Shown: positions 37,484 through 46,841, counted from the stretch's first letter. The stretch: 64,000 nt of DNA from Arthrobacter sp. SLBN-100 (GCF_006715305.1 NZ_VFMY01000001.1:372001-436000); one strand, 5' to 3'. Numbers and translations: made by a program. The notes: a model not told the origin generated them from the letters alone.

Positions 37484-38230
37484 ATGAATGATGTGAAGAT
37501 GCGGCGGTTAGCCGGTTCTTTCAGCCTTGCAGCGCTTCTGCTGTCGCTGGGACAGTTTCCGCTCTACATGGCTGGAGATTCTTCCGTTTCGGTCTACGAC
37601 GGGGCCGCCCAAGCACAGGACCTGTTCCGGATCCGGAACGCCGTCTTTACGCGGATCTTGCTCAACATGGCGCTTTACGTTGTGATGATGGTCTTCGCGG
37701 CGGCCTTCCGGGAATTGATTCGGAGATCGGACCCGGAATTCGAGTGGGTCGGCACACTGGCTTTTGGAGCCATGGTTGTCTGGGTCGGGGTAACCCTGGT
37801 GGCTAACGGACTTGAGGGTGGCGCTGTTCTTGACACCCTCGGGGGAAATGCAGATCCCTCGGCGGTTCGCGCGATGTTCGAAGGCACCCTGTTGATCTAC
37901 AACGGCCCGATCGCCTTCGTCATCACTGGCATGTTTATGGCGACGGCGGCCTACGCCACCTTCGCCACCGGCATACTCCCGCGCTGGACAGGATGGCTGG
38001 CTTGGGCGGCGGTCGTTTCATGCGCAGTATCAGTTCCCGCGATTTACGGCGGCCCCGTTGATTTCAATGGTTGGTACAACGCCGGTGGCTGGTTACCGGT
38101 CCTTATGGCTAATTTTCCCCCGGCGCTCTGGTTCCTTGTCGTCGGCGTGGTACTGGTGCATTCGAAGCAGACACCAATGCCGGTGCAGGGAAAGTCTGCC
38201 CGAACGAAGAATTCCCCAGACATGCCGTGA
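37484..38230 (+). CDS. Hypothetical membrane protein
   Basis: 248 residues with about six transmembrane helices and an extracellular-type loop between helices 2 and 3 (RSDPEFEWVGTLAFGAM). Start MNDVKMRRLAGSF has no strong ribosome-binding site. A C-terminal charged tail (MPVQGKSARTKNSPD) is cytoplasmic. I do not recognise a family. Confidence 0.65.
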   Translation: MNDVKMRRLAGSFSLAALLLSLGQFPLYMAGDSSVSVYDGAAQAQDLFRIRNAVFTRILLNMALYVVMMVFAAAFRELIRRSDPEFEWVGTLAFGAMVVWVGVTLVANGLEGGAVLDTLGGNADPSAVRAMFEGTLLIYNGPIAFVITGMFMATAAYATFATGILPRWTGWLAWAAVVSCAVSVPAIYGGPVDFNGWYNAGGWLPVLMANFPPALWFLVVGVVLVHSKQTPMPVQGKSARTKNSPDMP

Positions 38231-38280
38231 AAGTGTGCCGGGACTGCTGCTGCCGGATACCGAACTTCGTCCGCCAGCCC

Positions 38281-38294
38281 GGGACTTATGGCAG
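38281..38294. promoter_or_regulatory. Weak candidate DosR-like box before flavodoxin gene
   Basis: GGGACTTATGGCAG fits six of eight fixed positions with a TA centre and lies 56 bp before the flavodoxin start. The last two positions are wrong, so this is the least certain of the boxes listed. Confidence 0.3.
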
Positions 38295-38350
38295 GTTCCA
38301 ACAGGTGCGGGTTCCACCAGACTGGAGCAAGGAAGGCAGGAGAACCAACC

Positions 38351-38875
38351 ATGACTGTTCTTGTTGCGTATGCAAGTGGACTGGGGTCCACCAGGGAAAT
38401 TGCTCAACATATAGCCGCCCGCATGGCGCCTGCGCTGGGCGAGGTCGAGTGCCGGTCCGTGGAGGAGGTTGAGTCTGTCTCCGGCTACGATGCTGTCGTG
38501 GTCGGCAGCGCCATCCACAATCAGGCGTGGCTGCCTGCGGCTTTGCTGTTCTTCACACGCCATGTGCCTCAGCTGGCCAAACGACCTGTCTGGGCTTTCA
38601 GCGTGGGGATGTCCGAAGCCCTGCCCAAGCCGTTTCGCAAGCGCGGTGCGGCACTGCAACAGGAACGCCTGGAACGGGCTCAGTTCCAGGAGGTTCCGCT
38701 CCGCGGCCACAAAGTCTTTTCCGGTGTCTACAAGGCCGCGCAGATGCCGGCACCGCTCCGTCTCTTGTTTCGGCTCACGGGAGGCCGCTTCGGAGACTTG
38801 CGGGACTGGGCGGCTGTCGACGCCTGGACGGATCAAATCACAGCCCAACTCGCCAAACACGCTCCGTTGACCTGA
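38351..38875 (+). CDS. Flavodoxin-domain protein
   Basis: 174 residues. The FMN phosphate loop is ASGLGSTREIA at residues 8-18 after the MTVLVAY strand, and DAVVVGSAIHNQAWL provides the next binding loop. This is like menaquinone-dependent protoporphyrinogen oxidase (HemG-type) or small flavodoxin proteins. AGGAGAACC precedes ATG 38351. Flavodoxins act as low-potential electron carriers under iron limitation or low oxygen. Confidence 0.8.
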   Translation: MTVLVAYASGLGSTREIAQHIAARMAPALGEVECRSVEEVESVSGYDAVVVGSAIHNQAWLPAALLFFTRHVPQLAKRPVWAFSVGMSEALPKPFRKRGAALQQERLERAQFQEVPLRGHKVFSGVYKAAQMPAPLRLLFRLTGGRFGDLRDWAAVDAWTDQITAQLAKHAPLT

Positions 38876-38946
38876 TCCGGAAGCGTCACGGCAAAGTTCC
38901 GACAGGATCTGTTGCCGGAGTGATTCAGCACGAAAGGACGGTCCTG

Positions 38947-39858
38947 ATGAGTGTTCAGCGGATTGAAAATTGGCGCACCTGGATGTGGTTCGTCTGGCTG
39001 ATCGCCGCGATGCTCTTGCTGGCGCTCCTTGACCTGACGGTCTATGGCCTGGTGGTGCCCGCCTCTGCGCTCTTGCTGGCCGCGATTTCCGGCCCTGCGG
39101 CCTGGCGGCGGCAGGGCGTCGACAAACTGGATCTCATCGTGGTGGCGGGCCTCTACCTGGTGGTCGTCGCACTGTTTCGTGTGGCCTTTACCGTGTTCAC
39201 TGTTACGAACGTGCCCGGCTTGTTCCTTTGCTTTGGTGCAGGACTGGTCTTGGGGGTCGCGGGTCCGGTCTTTTATACCGCCAGGCGGGGACGGCCGTTG
39301 TCCGACCTGGGATTGTGGCTGGGTAACTGGAAGCCGGCGCTAGCCTTGGGGTTGATTCTGGCGTCCATTCAGTTCGCCATCACGCTCTTCGGGTATCCCT
39401 TACCCGAACCGGAGGGGTGGGTGCCTTTGCTTGTTATGTCTTTGACTGTGGGCGCCTTCGAGACCGTGTTCTTCCGCGGTTTCGTCCAGACTCGCCTCAG
39501 CGCCAGTTTCGGCCGGGCCCCCGGTGTCGCCATAGCTGCAGCACTGTACGCCGCATACCATATCGGGTACGGAATGAGCGGCGAAGGCATGGTGTTCCTC
39601 TTTGGGCTCGGCATCGTCTACGCGGTAGCGTTCGCTCTGACCCGCAACGTCCTTGTGCTGTGGCCCTTACTCACCCCATTGGGTTCCTTCTTCAATAACC
39701 TCAACATAGGAGAGATCGAGTTGCCCTGGGCCGCCATTCTGGGCTTCGCCGACGTGCTGGGTCTAATGGTCGCTTCGATTTGGCTGGCTCAGAGGTTACT
39801 GTTGCGGCGCAGGAGGCAACAGGGAGCAATAACGGGAGTACATGGCCAAGCTCCGTGA
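38947..39858 (+). CDS. CPBP-family membrane metalloprotease-like protein
   Basis: 303 residues, about eight transmembrane segments. The CPBP (Abi) motifs are partly visible: EtvffRGFvQtrL (GAFETVFFRGFVQTRL) and a later AALYAAYHIGYG helix with the His. The first motif has ET rather than the usual EE, so catalytic activity is doubtful. It is convergent with the hemerythrin gene. Confidence 0.72.
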   Translation: MSVQRIENWRTWMWFVWLIAAMLLLALLDLTVYGLVVPASALLLAAISGPAAWRRQGVDKLDLIVVAGLYLVVVALFRVAFTVFTVTNVPGLFLCFGAGLVLGVAGPVFYTARRGRPLSDLGLWLGNWKPALALGLILASIQFAITLFGYPLPEPEGWVPLLVMSLTVGAFETVFFRGFVQTRLSASFGRAPGVAIAAALYAAYHIGYGMSGEGMVFLFGLGIVYAVAFALTRNVLVLWPLLTPLGSFFNNLNIGEIELPWAAILGFADVLGLMVASIWLAQRLLLRRRRQQGAITGVHGQAP

Positions 39859-39882
39859 GCAGGATCTTCGCTGAGGGTGAAC

Positions 39883-40407
39883 CTACTCCGCGGAACGGGC
39901 ATGATGGTGGCGGTGGTGGTCCGGGCTGTGTTCTCCCACCAGCTCGTGAAGCCCTGAAACCGCCTCAGCCAGCGACATGGTGGGCGACTGCACGATGAAC
40001 GGCATCAGGAGGCGGTTTTCCTTGTCGAGATGCAGGGCGAATATGCGCCGGATTGCGTCGCCGGCCACGGCGGCAGGAACGCCCCGTGAACTGCGCAGCT
40101 CCTCGACAAGCCCCACGATCACCTTGTGCTCGCTTAGCATGCCTTCCACCAGCAGTTTTCCTTCCGGAGTTGAGCGCGGGCCGCTGTACAGCGGACCCTC
40201 CTCTGCCAGCGCATGTGGAATGAGTTCGCTGTCACACCATGCCAGCAGCGTGCCGCGGGCCTTTTCTTCGGCCGCGGAGTCCCCGGACTCGACGGACCCG
40301 ATCAGCGAGGCCGCCAACCCGCTCAGCTCTTTGAGCATGCCGGCATGATGTTCTTCAACAGCCTGCATTGCCGCTGCTTCGGCTCCCCGTTCCGCGTGCT
40401 GGTTCAT
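39883..40407 (-). CDS. Hemerythrin-domain protein
   Basis: 174 residues, four-helix bundle of hemerythrin HHE type. Iron-binding candidates are EEHHAGML at the start, HALAEEGPLY in the second helix, EHKVIVGLVEEL in the third, and HLDKENRLLMPF in the fourth. It may bind oxygen, NO or store iron. ATG 40407 is chosen over the longer frame because GGGAG precedes it. It shares a bidirectional promoter region with two tandem DosR-like boxes and the divergent universal stress gene. The C-terminus ends in a His-rich SPDHHRHHHARS tail. Confidence 0.85.
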   Translation of the reverse strand: MNQHAERGAEAAAMQAVEEHHAGMLKELSGLAASLIGSVESGDSAAEEKARGTLLAWCDSELIPHALAEEGPLYSGPRSTPEGKLLVEGMLSEHKVIVGLVEELRSSRGVPAAVAGDAIRRIFALHLDKENRLLMPFIVQSPTMSLAEAVSGLHELVGEHSPDHHRHHHARSAE

Positions 40408-40507
40408 GGCATCTCCCTGGTTAAAATGCTGGCTGCCGGGTAAAACTCGCCTGGCCAGCGATGTGACCTCTCTTGCCAATCGTAGGCCGGAATCATCGAC
40501 ACTTACC

Positions 40508-40538
40508 GGGCCTTTCGGCCCTTTGGGGCTAAAGGCCC
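40508..40538. promoter_or_regulatory. Two tandem perfect DosR-like boxes in a divergent promoter
   Basis: GGGCCTTTCGGCCC (40508-40521) and GGGGCTAAAGGCCC (40525-40538) both fit all eight fixed positions. Their centres are 17 bp apart. The hemerythrin start is 100 bp to the left and the universal stress start 92 bp to the right. Confidence 0.72.
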
Positions 40539-40630
40539 TAACGTCCGTACCGGCGGAAGGATCACACTGAACGCGTCGGCACTGTTTCGGTGTTGATGCC
40601 CACCATCGCGCCCGGAAGAGCAGGTTTCAG

Positions 40631-41500
40631 ATGAACAAGCCAATCGTCGTCGGAGTTAACGGGTCGGGCGGCAGCGAGGCAGCAATGCTGTGGTCGCTCC
40701 AGCGCGCTGCCCGGCACAAGCTTTCCGTCATTGCCGTGCACGCACTCGATGACCGGTGGATGTCGCCGGAGTTCACCTATCAGGACGTGATCAGGGAATC
40801 CGGCATGCAGCTGCTGCGGCAGGTCCAGGAGGATGCCGCCAAGAAGGAGCCTGGCGTTGACGTCAGGATCCGATTGGGGGAAGGGAGCCCGGCCTCCGTG
40901 CTGAAGGACCTCTCACGGGATGCCTCGATGGTAGTCATTGGATCGCACAACCGGACCTGGGCTGATGGAGGACCCATGACGGACCGCGCACTGCAGGTGG
41001 TCGCGGCATCAGACTGCCCGGTGGCGGTCATTCCCCAGGACCAAGGACCGGCGGGCCGTGGAGTGGTGGTCGGGGTGGATGGCTCTGAGGAATCGCTCCA
41101 GGCGGTGGCGCTGGCGGCGGCCGAAGCAGACCGCGAGGGGGACGTGCTCACTGCCGTGCTGGCATTCCGCCGCCCGTCCTGGTGGGCTCAGCGGGGGATG
41201 CCCGTCAGAGGCCTGGCCGAGGCGATTGAGGAAGAGGACAGGATTGTCCTGGCAGAGTCAGTCGCCGGCCTAACGGACAAGTACCCGGACCTCGTAGTGC
41301 GTCAGCGGCTCGAGAATGACGAGGATCCGGCGAAGGCGCTGGTAGCGGCTGCAGCCGATGCGCGGTTGCTGGTTCTCGGCAGCCGCGGCCGCGGAGGCTT
41401 CAGCAGGCTCCTGCTGGGTTCCACCGCACACGCGGTCCTGCAGCGGGTACCGTGCCCCACCGTTGTGACCCGCTTACATGCCGTGAAGCACCAGGAATAG
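40631..41500 (+). CDS. Tandem universal stress protein (two Usp domains)
   Basis: 289 residues, two UspA domains (1-138 and 142-285), the arrangement of M. tuberculosis Rv2005c/Rv2623. The second domain keeps the ATP motif (GSRGRGGFSRLLLGST). The first has a degenerate one (GSHNRTWADGGPM), so probably only one site binds nucleotide. VVGVNGSGGSEAA and VVGVDGSEESLQAV mark the start of each domain. Confidence 0.92.
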   Translation: MNKPIVVGVNGSGGSEAAMLWSLQRAARHKLSVIAVHALDDRWMSPEFTYQDVIRESGMQLLRQVQEDAAKKEPGVDVRIRLGEGSPASVLKDLSRDASMVVIGSHNRTWADGGPMTDRALQVVAASDCPVAVIPQDQGPAGRGVVVGVDGSEESLQAVALAAAEADREGDVLTAVLAFRRPSWWAQRGMPVRGLAEAIEEEDRIVLAESVAGLTDKYPDLVVRQRLENDEDPAKALVAAAADARLLVLGSRGRGGFSRLLLGSTAHAVLQRVPCPTVVTRLHAVKHQE

Positions 41501-41512
41501 CCGCAGCGGCAG

Positions 41513-41542
41513 CTGAAGGGGGCCGTCATGGGTCCCCTTCAG
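41513..41542. terminator. Bidirectional terminator hairpin
   Basis: CTGAAGGGG (41513-41521) pairs with CCCCTTCAG (41534-41542) with a 12-nt loop, between the stop of the universal stress gene and the stop of the convergent gene. No strong T-run, as is common in this GC range. Confidence 0.6.
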
Positions 41543-42537
41543 GGCTGGGGCATCCGGCTGAACAGCCGGCATACCGCCAGGGTGAACCACAGCTGTAAGT
41601 CGTGATAGCGGTCCCGCATCAGATGCCCGCTGAACAATCCGCCGGGCTCCTGGTGCATGATCAGCCACGCCTTGGCCTGGTTGATCTTCTCACCGCGCAG
41701 ATGTGGGTTTATCAAGCTGACCGCGTCCAGAGCGGAGACGATATCGGTGGCCCAAAAGGGGTAGCAGAATTCGGTCCAATCAGTTGCCCGGTTCTTGTCC
41801 GGGTACCTGTCCTTCTCGAATATCCTTTCGGTGAGCAACCTGCTCACCGAAAGGGCCGTCCCGCTTTGCCTGTGGCCCGGATGTGCGGCGTAGGCCCGCA
41901 ACACCGTTCCGGTGACGAAATGTGAAAATGGTTTCGACCGGTCGGGCTGCACGGTTTCGGGTTCGTCCAAGGCAGTCAGGTTCCTGCCCCTGGTCCGGAT
42001 GGCAAGAGCCCATCCGCCGCCGTCCTGCTGTGTGTCCTCCAGCCAGGAGAACCCCCTCGCGACGCGCTCGTCGTCCCCGTACCCGGCCCTCACCAACAGC
42101 TCCAGCAGGGCGGCTGAGTAGTTGGGGGAGAACTGGTTTCCGTAGATCCCGCGGATGTCCCCCTCCGGTGACTGCTTGGAGAGAACGTAGTCGGCCGACC
42201 TAGCAATCGCAGGGTGCTGGCGGGTAAGACCGAACATGCTCACCAGGAAGCCAAGCTGCCGGTAGGTCTCCAGCAGGTCGTAGTCCGTCCTGCGCCGGGA
42301 GGTGCTGCCGGGATAGGCCCAGGATCCGTCCGACCGCTGGCGGTGGAGGATCCGGACGGGAACCGGCAGCGCCCACAGGGCAGCTTGCGGGCCCTCCTGG
42401 GTTTGCTGCAGCAGGTCCTGTTTCGTCCAGTAGCCGACGGCGGCGTGGCCGCTGAGGAGCAGGGGCGTCAGCGGATCGTGGGGCAAATCGTGCAGCCAGG
42501 TTTTACCGTCCTGAGGGGGTAGTGACAGCCCGACCAT
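41539..42537 (-). CDS. Prenyltransferase/squalene-oxidase-repeat-like protein
   Basis: 332 residues, all-helical with repeats typical of alpha/alpha toroids of terpene cyclases (DGSWAYPGSTSR, GYGDDERVARGFSWLEDTQQDGGGWAL, ATDIVSALDAVSLI). It lacks an obvious DxDD cyclase motif, so it may be a non-catalytic relative, as found in many actinobacterial genomes. The function is unknown. Confidence 0.65.
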   Translation of the reverse strand: MVGLSLPPQDGKTWLHDLPHDPLTPLLLSGHAAVGYWTKQDLLQQTQEGPQAALWALPVPVRILHRQRSDGSWAYPGSTSRRRTDYDLLETYRQLGFLVSMFGLTRQHPAIARSADYVLSKQSPEGDIRGIYGNQFSPNYSAALLELLVRAGYGDDERVARGFSWLEDTQQDGGGWALAIRTRGRNLTALDEPETVQPDRSKPFSHFVTGTVLRAYAAHPGHRQSGTALSVSRLLTERIFEKDRYPDKNRATDWTEFCYPFWATDIVSALDAVSLINPHLRGEKINQAKAWLIMHQEPGGLFSGHLMRDRYHDLQLWFTLAVCRLFSRMPQP

Positions 42538-42745
42538 CCTCTTCCGCGCTCGCCGGCAATCGATGGGCAGACGCTACCGGAACAACGGCATTTCCGGAAG
42601 GGCCGGTGGTTTCGTGCCGGCGGGACTTTCTACTGGTGCACCCTCAACACTGACACCGGAGTGGACATCCCGAACGTGACTACCGGGCAGTGGCAACCGT
42701 CAAGGGACTCCTTGACTACCTCTCGAACAGCCCCTGACCAAGGCC

Positions 42746-43744
42746 CTAACCGCCCAGGAGCGCATCGAGGGTAACGAAGCCGTACCCGGCGGCGCTGATG
42801 CGGTCCATCACTTGGGGCAGGGCGTCGGCATCCAGGGTGGTGCTGTCGTCCGGGTTGGATCCGATGTGCATCAGGACGATCTCGCCTGGCTGGAGGCCGG
42901 CAATGACCCGGTCCGTGACCGTTTGCGTGCTGATGCCGCCGCTCGTGCCCTTCCAGCCCAGGGTATCCACGGTCCACCGGACGGCGACGTAGCCCAGGCC
43001 GTTCACCTCCGCGATGGTCCGCGCATCCCGTTCGCCGTAAGGGAAGCGGAACAACGGGCGGGGATCGCCGCCCGCCGCCAGGATGGCCTGCTCAGCTCCC
43101 AGGACCTGCTGGTCAATCAGCGGATTGGAGAGGCCCGTGAAGCCGGGGTGGGTCATGGAATGGTTGGCCACGCGATGGCCGGCCGCGACGATCTGCCCCA
43201 CCGCTCCAGGATTCGTGGCGGCCCAGTTGCCGGTCAGGAAGAACGTGCCGGCAACACCCCTCGCGGACAGGGTTGACAGGATCTTCGGAAGGCCTGCGGA
43301 ATTTGCGCCGGCATCGAAGGTCAGCGCCACCACACGCCCGGCCCCCGGGATGACTGTCAGGTCCTGGCCACGGAGCGACGGCGGGAAGGGCGCCGGTGCC
43401 GGCGGAGCCGCTGTTTCCGGCGGTACTGGTTCGGGCGGTACTGGTTGGGGGATGGGCGGGACGGTTACCGGCGGCTGGACCGGGGTCTGGCCCGCCTCCG
43501 GAGTCTCAGTCTCAGTCTCAGTACCAGTCGCAGGCGCGGAAGGGGAGGTTGGCGCTGAGGGCGATGGGCTGGGGGAATCCGTGACCTGCCCCGGCAAGGT
43601 CCCGGTCGGCGGAGCCGACGACGGCTGGCTGCCGGGGCGGAGCGAGGTCACCACGGCGAGCGCGACGGCGAGTGCCACGAGGGCGAGCGCCACCACGACG
43701 GCGACGACGCGCCGTCGTCCGTTGCCGGACAATGCGGACGTCAC
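42746..43744 (-). CDS. Polysaccharide deacetylase (NodB domain), membrane anchored
   Basis: 332 residues. A membrane helix (12-32, GRRRVVAVVVALALVALAVA) is followed by a 90-residue Pro/Thr/Ser/Glu-rich linker, then a NodB domain. TFDAGANSAGLP is the first motif and HSMTHPGFTGL holds the metal histidines; the domain closes with GYGFVTLDAL. Such enzymes deacetylate peptidoglycan or other surface polymers outside the cell. The linker DNA has a short repeat around 43505 encoding TETETETP. A decayed copy lies at 34209. Confidence 0.88.
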   Translation of the reverse strand: MTSALSGNGRRRVVAVVVALALVALAVALAVVTSLRPGSQPSSAPPTGTLPGQVTDSPSPSPSAPTSPSAPATGTETETETPEAGQTPVQPPVTVPPIPQPVPPEPVPPETAAPPAPAPFPPSLRGQDLTVIPGAGRVVALTFDAGANSAGLPKILSTLSARGVAGTFFLTGNWAATNPGAVGQIVAAGHRVANHSMTHPGFTGLSNPLIDQQVLGAEQAILAAGGDPRPLFRFPYGERDARTIAEVNGLGYVAVRWTVDTLGWKGTSGGISTQTVTDRVIAGLQPGEIVLMHIGSNPDDSTTLDADALPQVMDRISAAGYGFVTLDALLGG

Positions 43745-43962
43745 CGCTGCCCGCCCCGGCAGGGACCTGCAGATTCCGCCCCGGCGGATACACTCCCGGG
43801 CAGCTGTGCCACTGCCAACCCCTTTCGCCGGCCTTACCTTTCTGATAATGCTGCGCCATCGCCGGGCGCCGCGGCAGAGGCGTTGGTCCCGTCATCCCTG
43901 CACCCGGGAATCCCCTTGTTGTGAAGGTCCGCTGGCAACCGGCGTACGGGTAGGCTCTCGCT

Positions 43963-44724
43963 ATGGCTGTTCCCACCGTCTCGGTTGTCATCCCCTGCCG
44001 CAATGACGCCTCGGAGCTGGAGACCTGCCTGGCCTTACTGTCCCAACAGAGCCGGCCGGCAGACGAGATCATCGTGGTGGACAACTCGAGCAGCGATGGC
44101 ACCGCTGCCGTCTGTGCCACGGCCGGCGTCAGGCGGATAGCGGTGGACCTGCCAGGTATTCCGGCGACTGCCGCCGCCGGTTTTGATGCCGCGGCGGGGG
44201 ACATCATCGCCCGGCTCGACACCGACTCCCGGCCGCCACAGGATTGGCTCGAGCACGTCGAGGGCATCCTTCGGACCGCGGGGCCGCTTACCGTTGTCAC
44301 CGGGCCCGGTGATTTTTACGGCGGGAACATCCTGGTCCGCTTTGCTGGCCGATGCCTGTTGAGGGGCGGCTATTTCACCGTTATCGGCTTCCTGTTGGGC
44401 CATCCGCCGGCCTACGGTTCCAACTTCGCCCTGCATCGGGACGTCTGGGCGGGCATCCGCATGCTGGTGGTCCGGGACAATGCCGACGTCCATGATGACT
44501 TCGATATCTCCTACCGCCTGAGGCCGGAGATGGCGGTGGTCTACGATCCAACCTTGCGGGTTGGGGTGTCGGCTCGCCCGTTCGCCAGCTGGTCATCGTT
44601 TCGGCGCCGCGTCGTGATGTCGCTGGTGACGTTCCGCATCGAGTTTGCGTTTGAACCGCCGCTGAAGCGCCGCCTGGAGCGGTTGCGCTGGCGCTGCCGG
44701 CAACGGCACCAGGAATTAACTTAG
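43963..44724 (+). CDS. Glycosyltransferase family 2
   Basis: 253 residues with GT-A fold motifs. The N-terminal VSVVIPCRNDASELETCLALLSQQ and VVDNSSSDGT, and a DxD-type acidic pair in ARLDTDSRPP. The C-terminal half lacks transmembrane segments. Divergent from the polysaccharide deacetylase, which supports a surface-polysaccharide role. Confidence 0.85.
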   Translation: MAVPTVSVVIPCRNDASELETCLALLSQQSRPADEIIVVDNSSSDGTAAVCATAGVRRIAVDLPGIPATAAAGFDAAAGDIIARLDTDSRPPQDWLEHVEGILRTAGPLTVVTGPGDFYGGNILVRFAGRCLLRGGYFTVIGFLLGHPPAYGSNFALHRDVWAGIRMLVVRDNADVHDDFDISYRLRPEMAVVYDPTLRVGVSARPFASWSSFRRRVVMSLVTFRIEFAFEPPLKRRLERLRWRCRQRHQELT

Positions 44725-45668
44725 GCCGCCCGGTCGGCTTTGGCATAGAGCGCCAGGAGGTCACGGCTGAACTCGTGCGGCGACGTTTCGCAGGGGCTGT
44801 GGCCGCCCCTGTATACCCCGATCCGGGCTGCGATCGCCTGGGCGAAGAGCCGATGAAGCTGCAGTGGCCACAGGTCATGCTCGCCCACCGCGACGAACTT
44901 TGGGACGGTCGCTTCCGCCAGCACCTGCCGAAGATCCGGAACGTTCTTCATGAGCATGTAGATGTCCCGGATCGAGGCGCGGCGGGTGAAGCGGAACCGG
45001 TAATTGACGAACCGGAGCCTTCCTGGCGGTACGATCACGAAGCTGCGGCGGATGCCCCAGATCAGCAGTGCGGCACCGATCCTGCCATTCACCCAGCTGC
45101 TGAACCGGCCGATCCGGCTGATACCCCTGAAGCTCTGGCCGGACTCGGGCGGGCAACTCAGGAGGGTGAGGGTCCTGAACAGCTCCGGGCGCTCCGCGTA
45201 GGCGAGCTGGACAACTATTGCGGCGAAGGAGTAGCCCACAACATGGGCGGGCGCGCCAACGGCCTGCAGGACTGCCAGGAAGTCATCCACGAAAAGCCGG
45301 TAGTCATAATGCCGCCTCGGCGGTACCAGGTTCTCCGGGCCCGCTGCCGCCGACTCATACTGGCCTGCCAAGTCGTAGCTCACCACAAAGTAGCCGGCGT
45401 CGGCGAGGTCGGGCATCATGAGCGAGAAATCTTCTTTGGAACCCGTGGCTCCGGGTACCAGCACGATGCACGGATTGCCGGGATCTCCGAGGGTCAGCGC
45501 CGCGAGGTGACCGCTGGGAACAGGGATGCGCCGGCGTACCGAGCCGGGGGGCGGCACGGACCAGTCGACGTCACCCAGTTCGGCGTCCTGGAGGGCGGCG
45601 GCATCCACCCGCGCGGAGCCGAAATCCTCAGGGTCGATCCCGTACTGCCCTTGATCCGGAACTGCCAT
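44721..45668 (-). CDS. Alpha/beta-fold hydrolase
   Basis: 315 residues. The oxyanion region is CIVLVPGATGSKEDFSLM, the nucleophile elbow is GYSFAAIV, and the last triad residue is probably a His near IGVYRGGHSP. It overlaps the stop of the convergent glycosyltransferase by 4 bp. The substrate is unknown; a large hydrophobic cap between residues 190 and 250 suggests an ester or lipid. Confidence 0.8.
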   Translation of the reverse strand: MAVPDQGQYGIDPEDFGSARVDAAALQDAELGDVDWSVPPPGSVRRRIPVPSGHLAALTLGDPGNPCIVLVPGATGSKEDFSLMMPDLADAGYFVVSYDLAGQYESAAAGPENLVPPRRHYDYRLFVDDFLAVLQAVGAPAHVVGYSFAAIVVQLAYAERPELFRTLTLLSCPPESGQSFRGISRIGRFSSWVNGRIGAALLIWGIRRSFVIVPPGRLRFVNYRFRFTRRASIRDIYMLMKNVPDLRQVLAEATVPKFVAVGEHDLWPLQLHRLFAQAIAARIGVYRGGHSPCETSPHEFSRDLLALYAKADRAA

Positions 45669-45696
45669 GCTCCAAACATAGCTCCCGCGGCTGGGC

Positions 45697-46764
45697 TCAG
45701 TGCGGAGCCTCGGCGGAGGAAGCCCGGGCGGCGCTCCTTACGAAGGCATGCAAGCGCCGGTAGACTTCCTGGGATTCCGGGTAGCGGTAATCCTGCTGCC
45801 AGGTGTGTTCAGTGTTGGCACTGTCCCACCGGTAGATCAAGGCGTCCACCGGTATGCGGTGCTTCTGCAGCCGTTCAATGAAGTTCAGGTTTGCCTGGTA
45901 GAAGAAGTCCCGCTCGGAAGTGGTGACGAACACCGGCGGGTGGCTGTCGTCCAGCCATTCGATGGGGGACATAAAACCGGCCGCAGACTTCAGCCGCTCG
46001 GCTGCTTCCGGTGCCGGCAGCGGTTTTTGCGTTCGTTCCGTCGGATGCAGACCCGATGGCAGCAGCATGCGGATGAAGTTCAGGCTGAGGACAAAGCCGC
46101 GGTCGAAGAATACAGAAAAATCCACGGCGCTGCAGTGCTGGACCAGTCCTTTGAGGTGTTTTCCTGGAAGGGCTGGTTGTAGGGCGTAATGCGCGGCAAG
46201 CTCGGGCCGCAGGCTCGCGGCGGTGAGCAAGGCGGCGATCTGGCCGCCAGCGGAGTCGCCTCCCAGGACAAGCCGCTCGGGGTCCCCTCCGTACTTCCGG
46301 ATATTGGCGCCCACCCAGGCGAGGGCAATATTCGCGTCCTCGAGAAGATGGCCCATATGGAAGCGGGGAGCGCGGCGGTAGTTGACGTTTACCACCACCA
46401 TCCCCCCAAGCGCCTGGTTCGCGCAGTATTTGGTCACGGCCGCTTTGTCCCCGGACGTCCACCCTCCGCCGTGGAAGTAGACATAGACGGGCAGCAGCTC
46501 TTCAGCCCCCGCCGGCCCCAAAGGCCCTGTGGCCGGCGGGGTCAGTACGTCGAGGCGGTGGGCGCGGAGACCGTCGCCGAAGTAGTCGACGTCGTCGGTA
46601 TACGTGACCTCACTGACGGGATCCATGTTGAACCGCGTCTGCTCCCGTGAGCTCACCGTAAGCATCAGGAGACGCCACGACCACACAGGTACCCGGCGCA
46701 ACACTCCCCGGGCGCTGCGGGCCAGGGAGAAGGCGCTGCCGGAAGGGGCGGCCACCGCGGTCAT
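45697..46764 (-). CDS. Hormone-sensitive-lipase-type esterase
   Basis: 355 residues, HSL (family IV) type. The oxyanion motif HGGGWTSGD and nucleophile elbow GDSAGGQIA are typical, and the DDSHPPVFVTTSERD region holds the acid residue. An N-terminal helical region (LSFARSARGVLRRVPVWSWRLLML-like) may associate with the membrane. It lies 28 bp upstream of the preceding hydrolase on the same strand and is probably co-transcribed. Confidence 0.85.
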   Translation of the reverse strand: MTAVAAPSGSAFSLARSARGVLRRVPVWSWRLLMLTVSSREQTRFNMDPVSEVTYTDDVDYFGDGLRAHRLDVLTPPATGPLGPAGAEELLPVYVYFHGGGWTSGDKAAVTKYCANQALGGMVVVNVNYRRAPRFHMGHLLEDANIALAWVGANIRKYGGDPERLVLGGDSAGGQIAALLTAASLRPELAAHYALQPALPGKHLKGLVQHCSAVDFSVFFDRGFVLSLNFIRMLLPSGLHPTERTQKPLPAPEAAERLKSAAGFMSPIEWLDDSHPPVFVTTSERDFFYQANLNFIERLQKHRIPVDALIYRWDSANTEHTWQQDYRYPESQEVYRRLHAFVRSAARASSAEAPH

Positions 46765-46841
46765 GGCTTCATGTTACCGGGCAGACATTAAGCAAACGAC
46801 ACGCCTAAAGCATCCGGAAGGCTTGGCGCCAGTGGGGCAGA

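Noticed and set aside
43395..43530. Tandem repeats in the deacetylase linker as a mobile or regulatory repeat
   Set aside because: They encode the expected Pro/Thr/Glu-rich linker in frame and are readily explained as low-complexity coding sequence.
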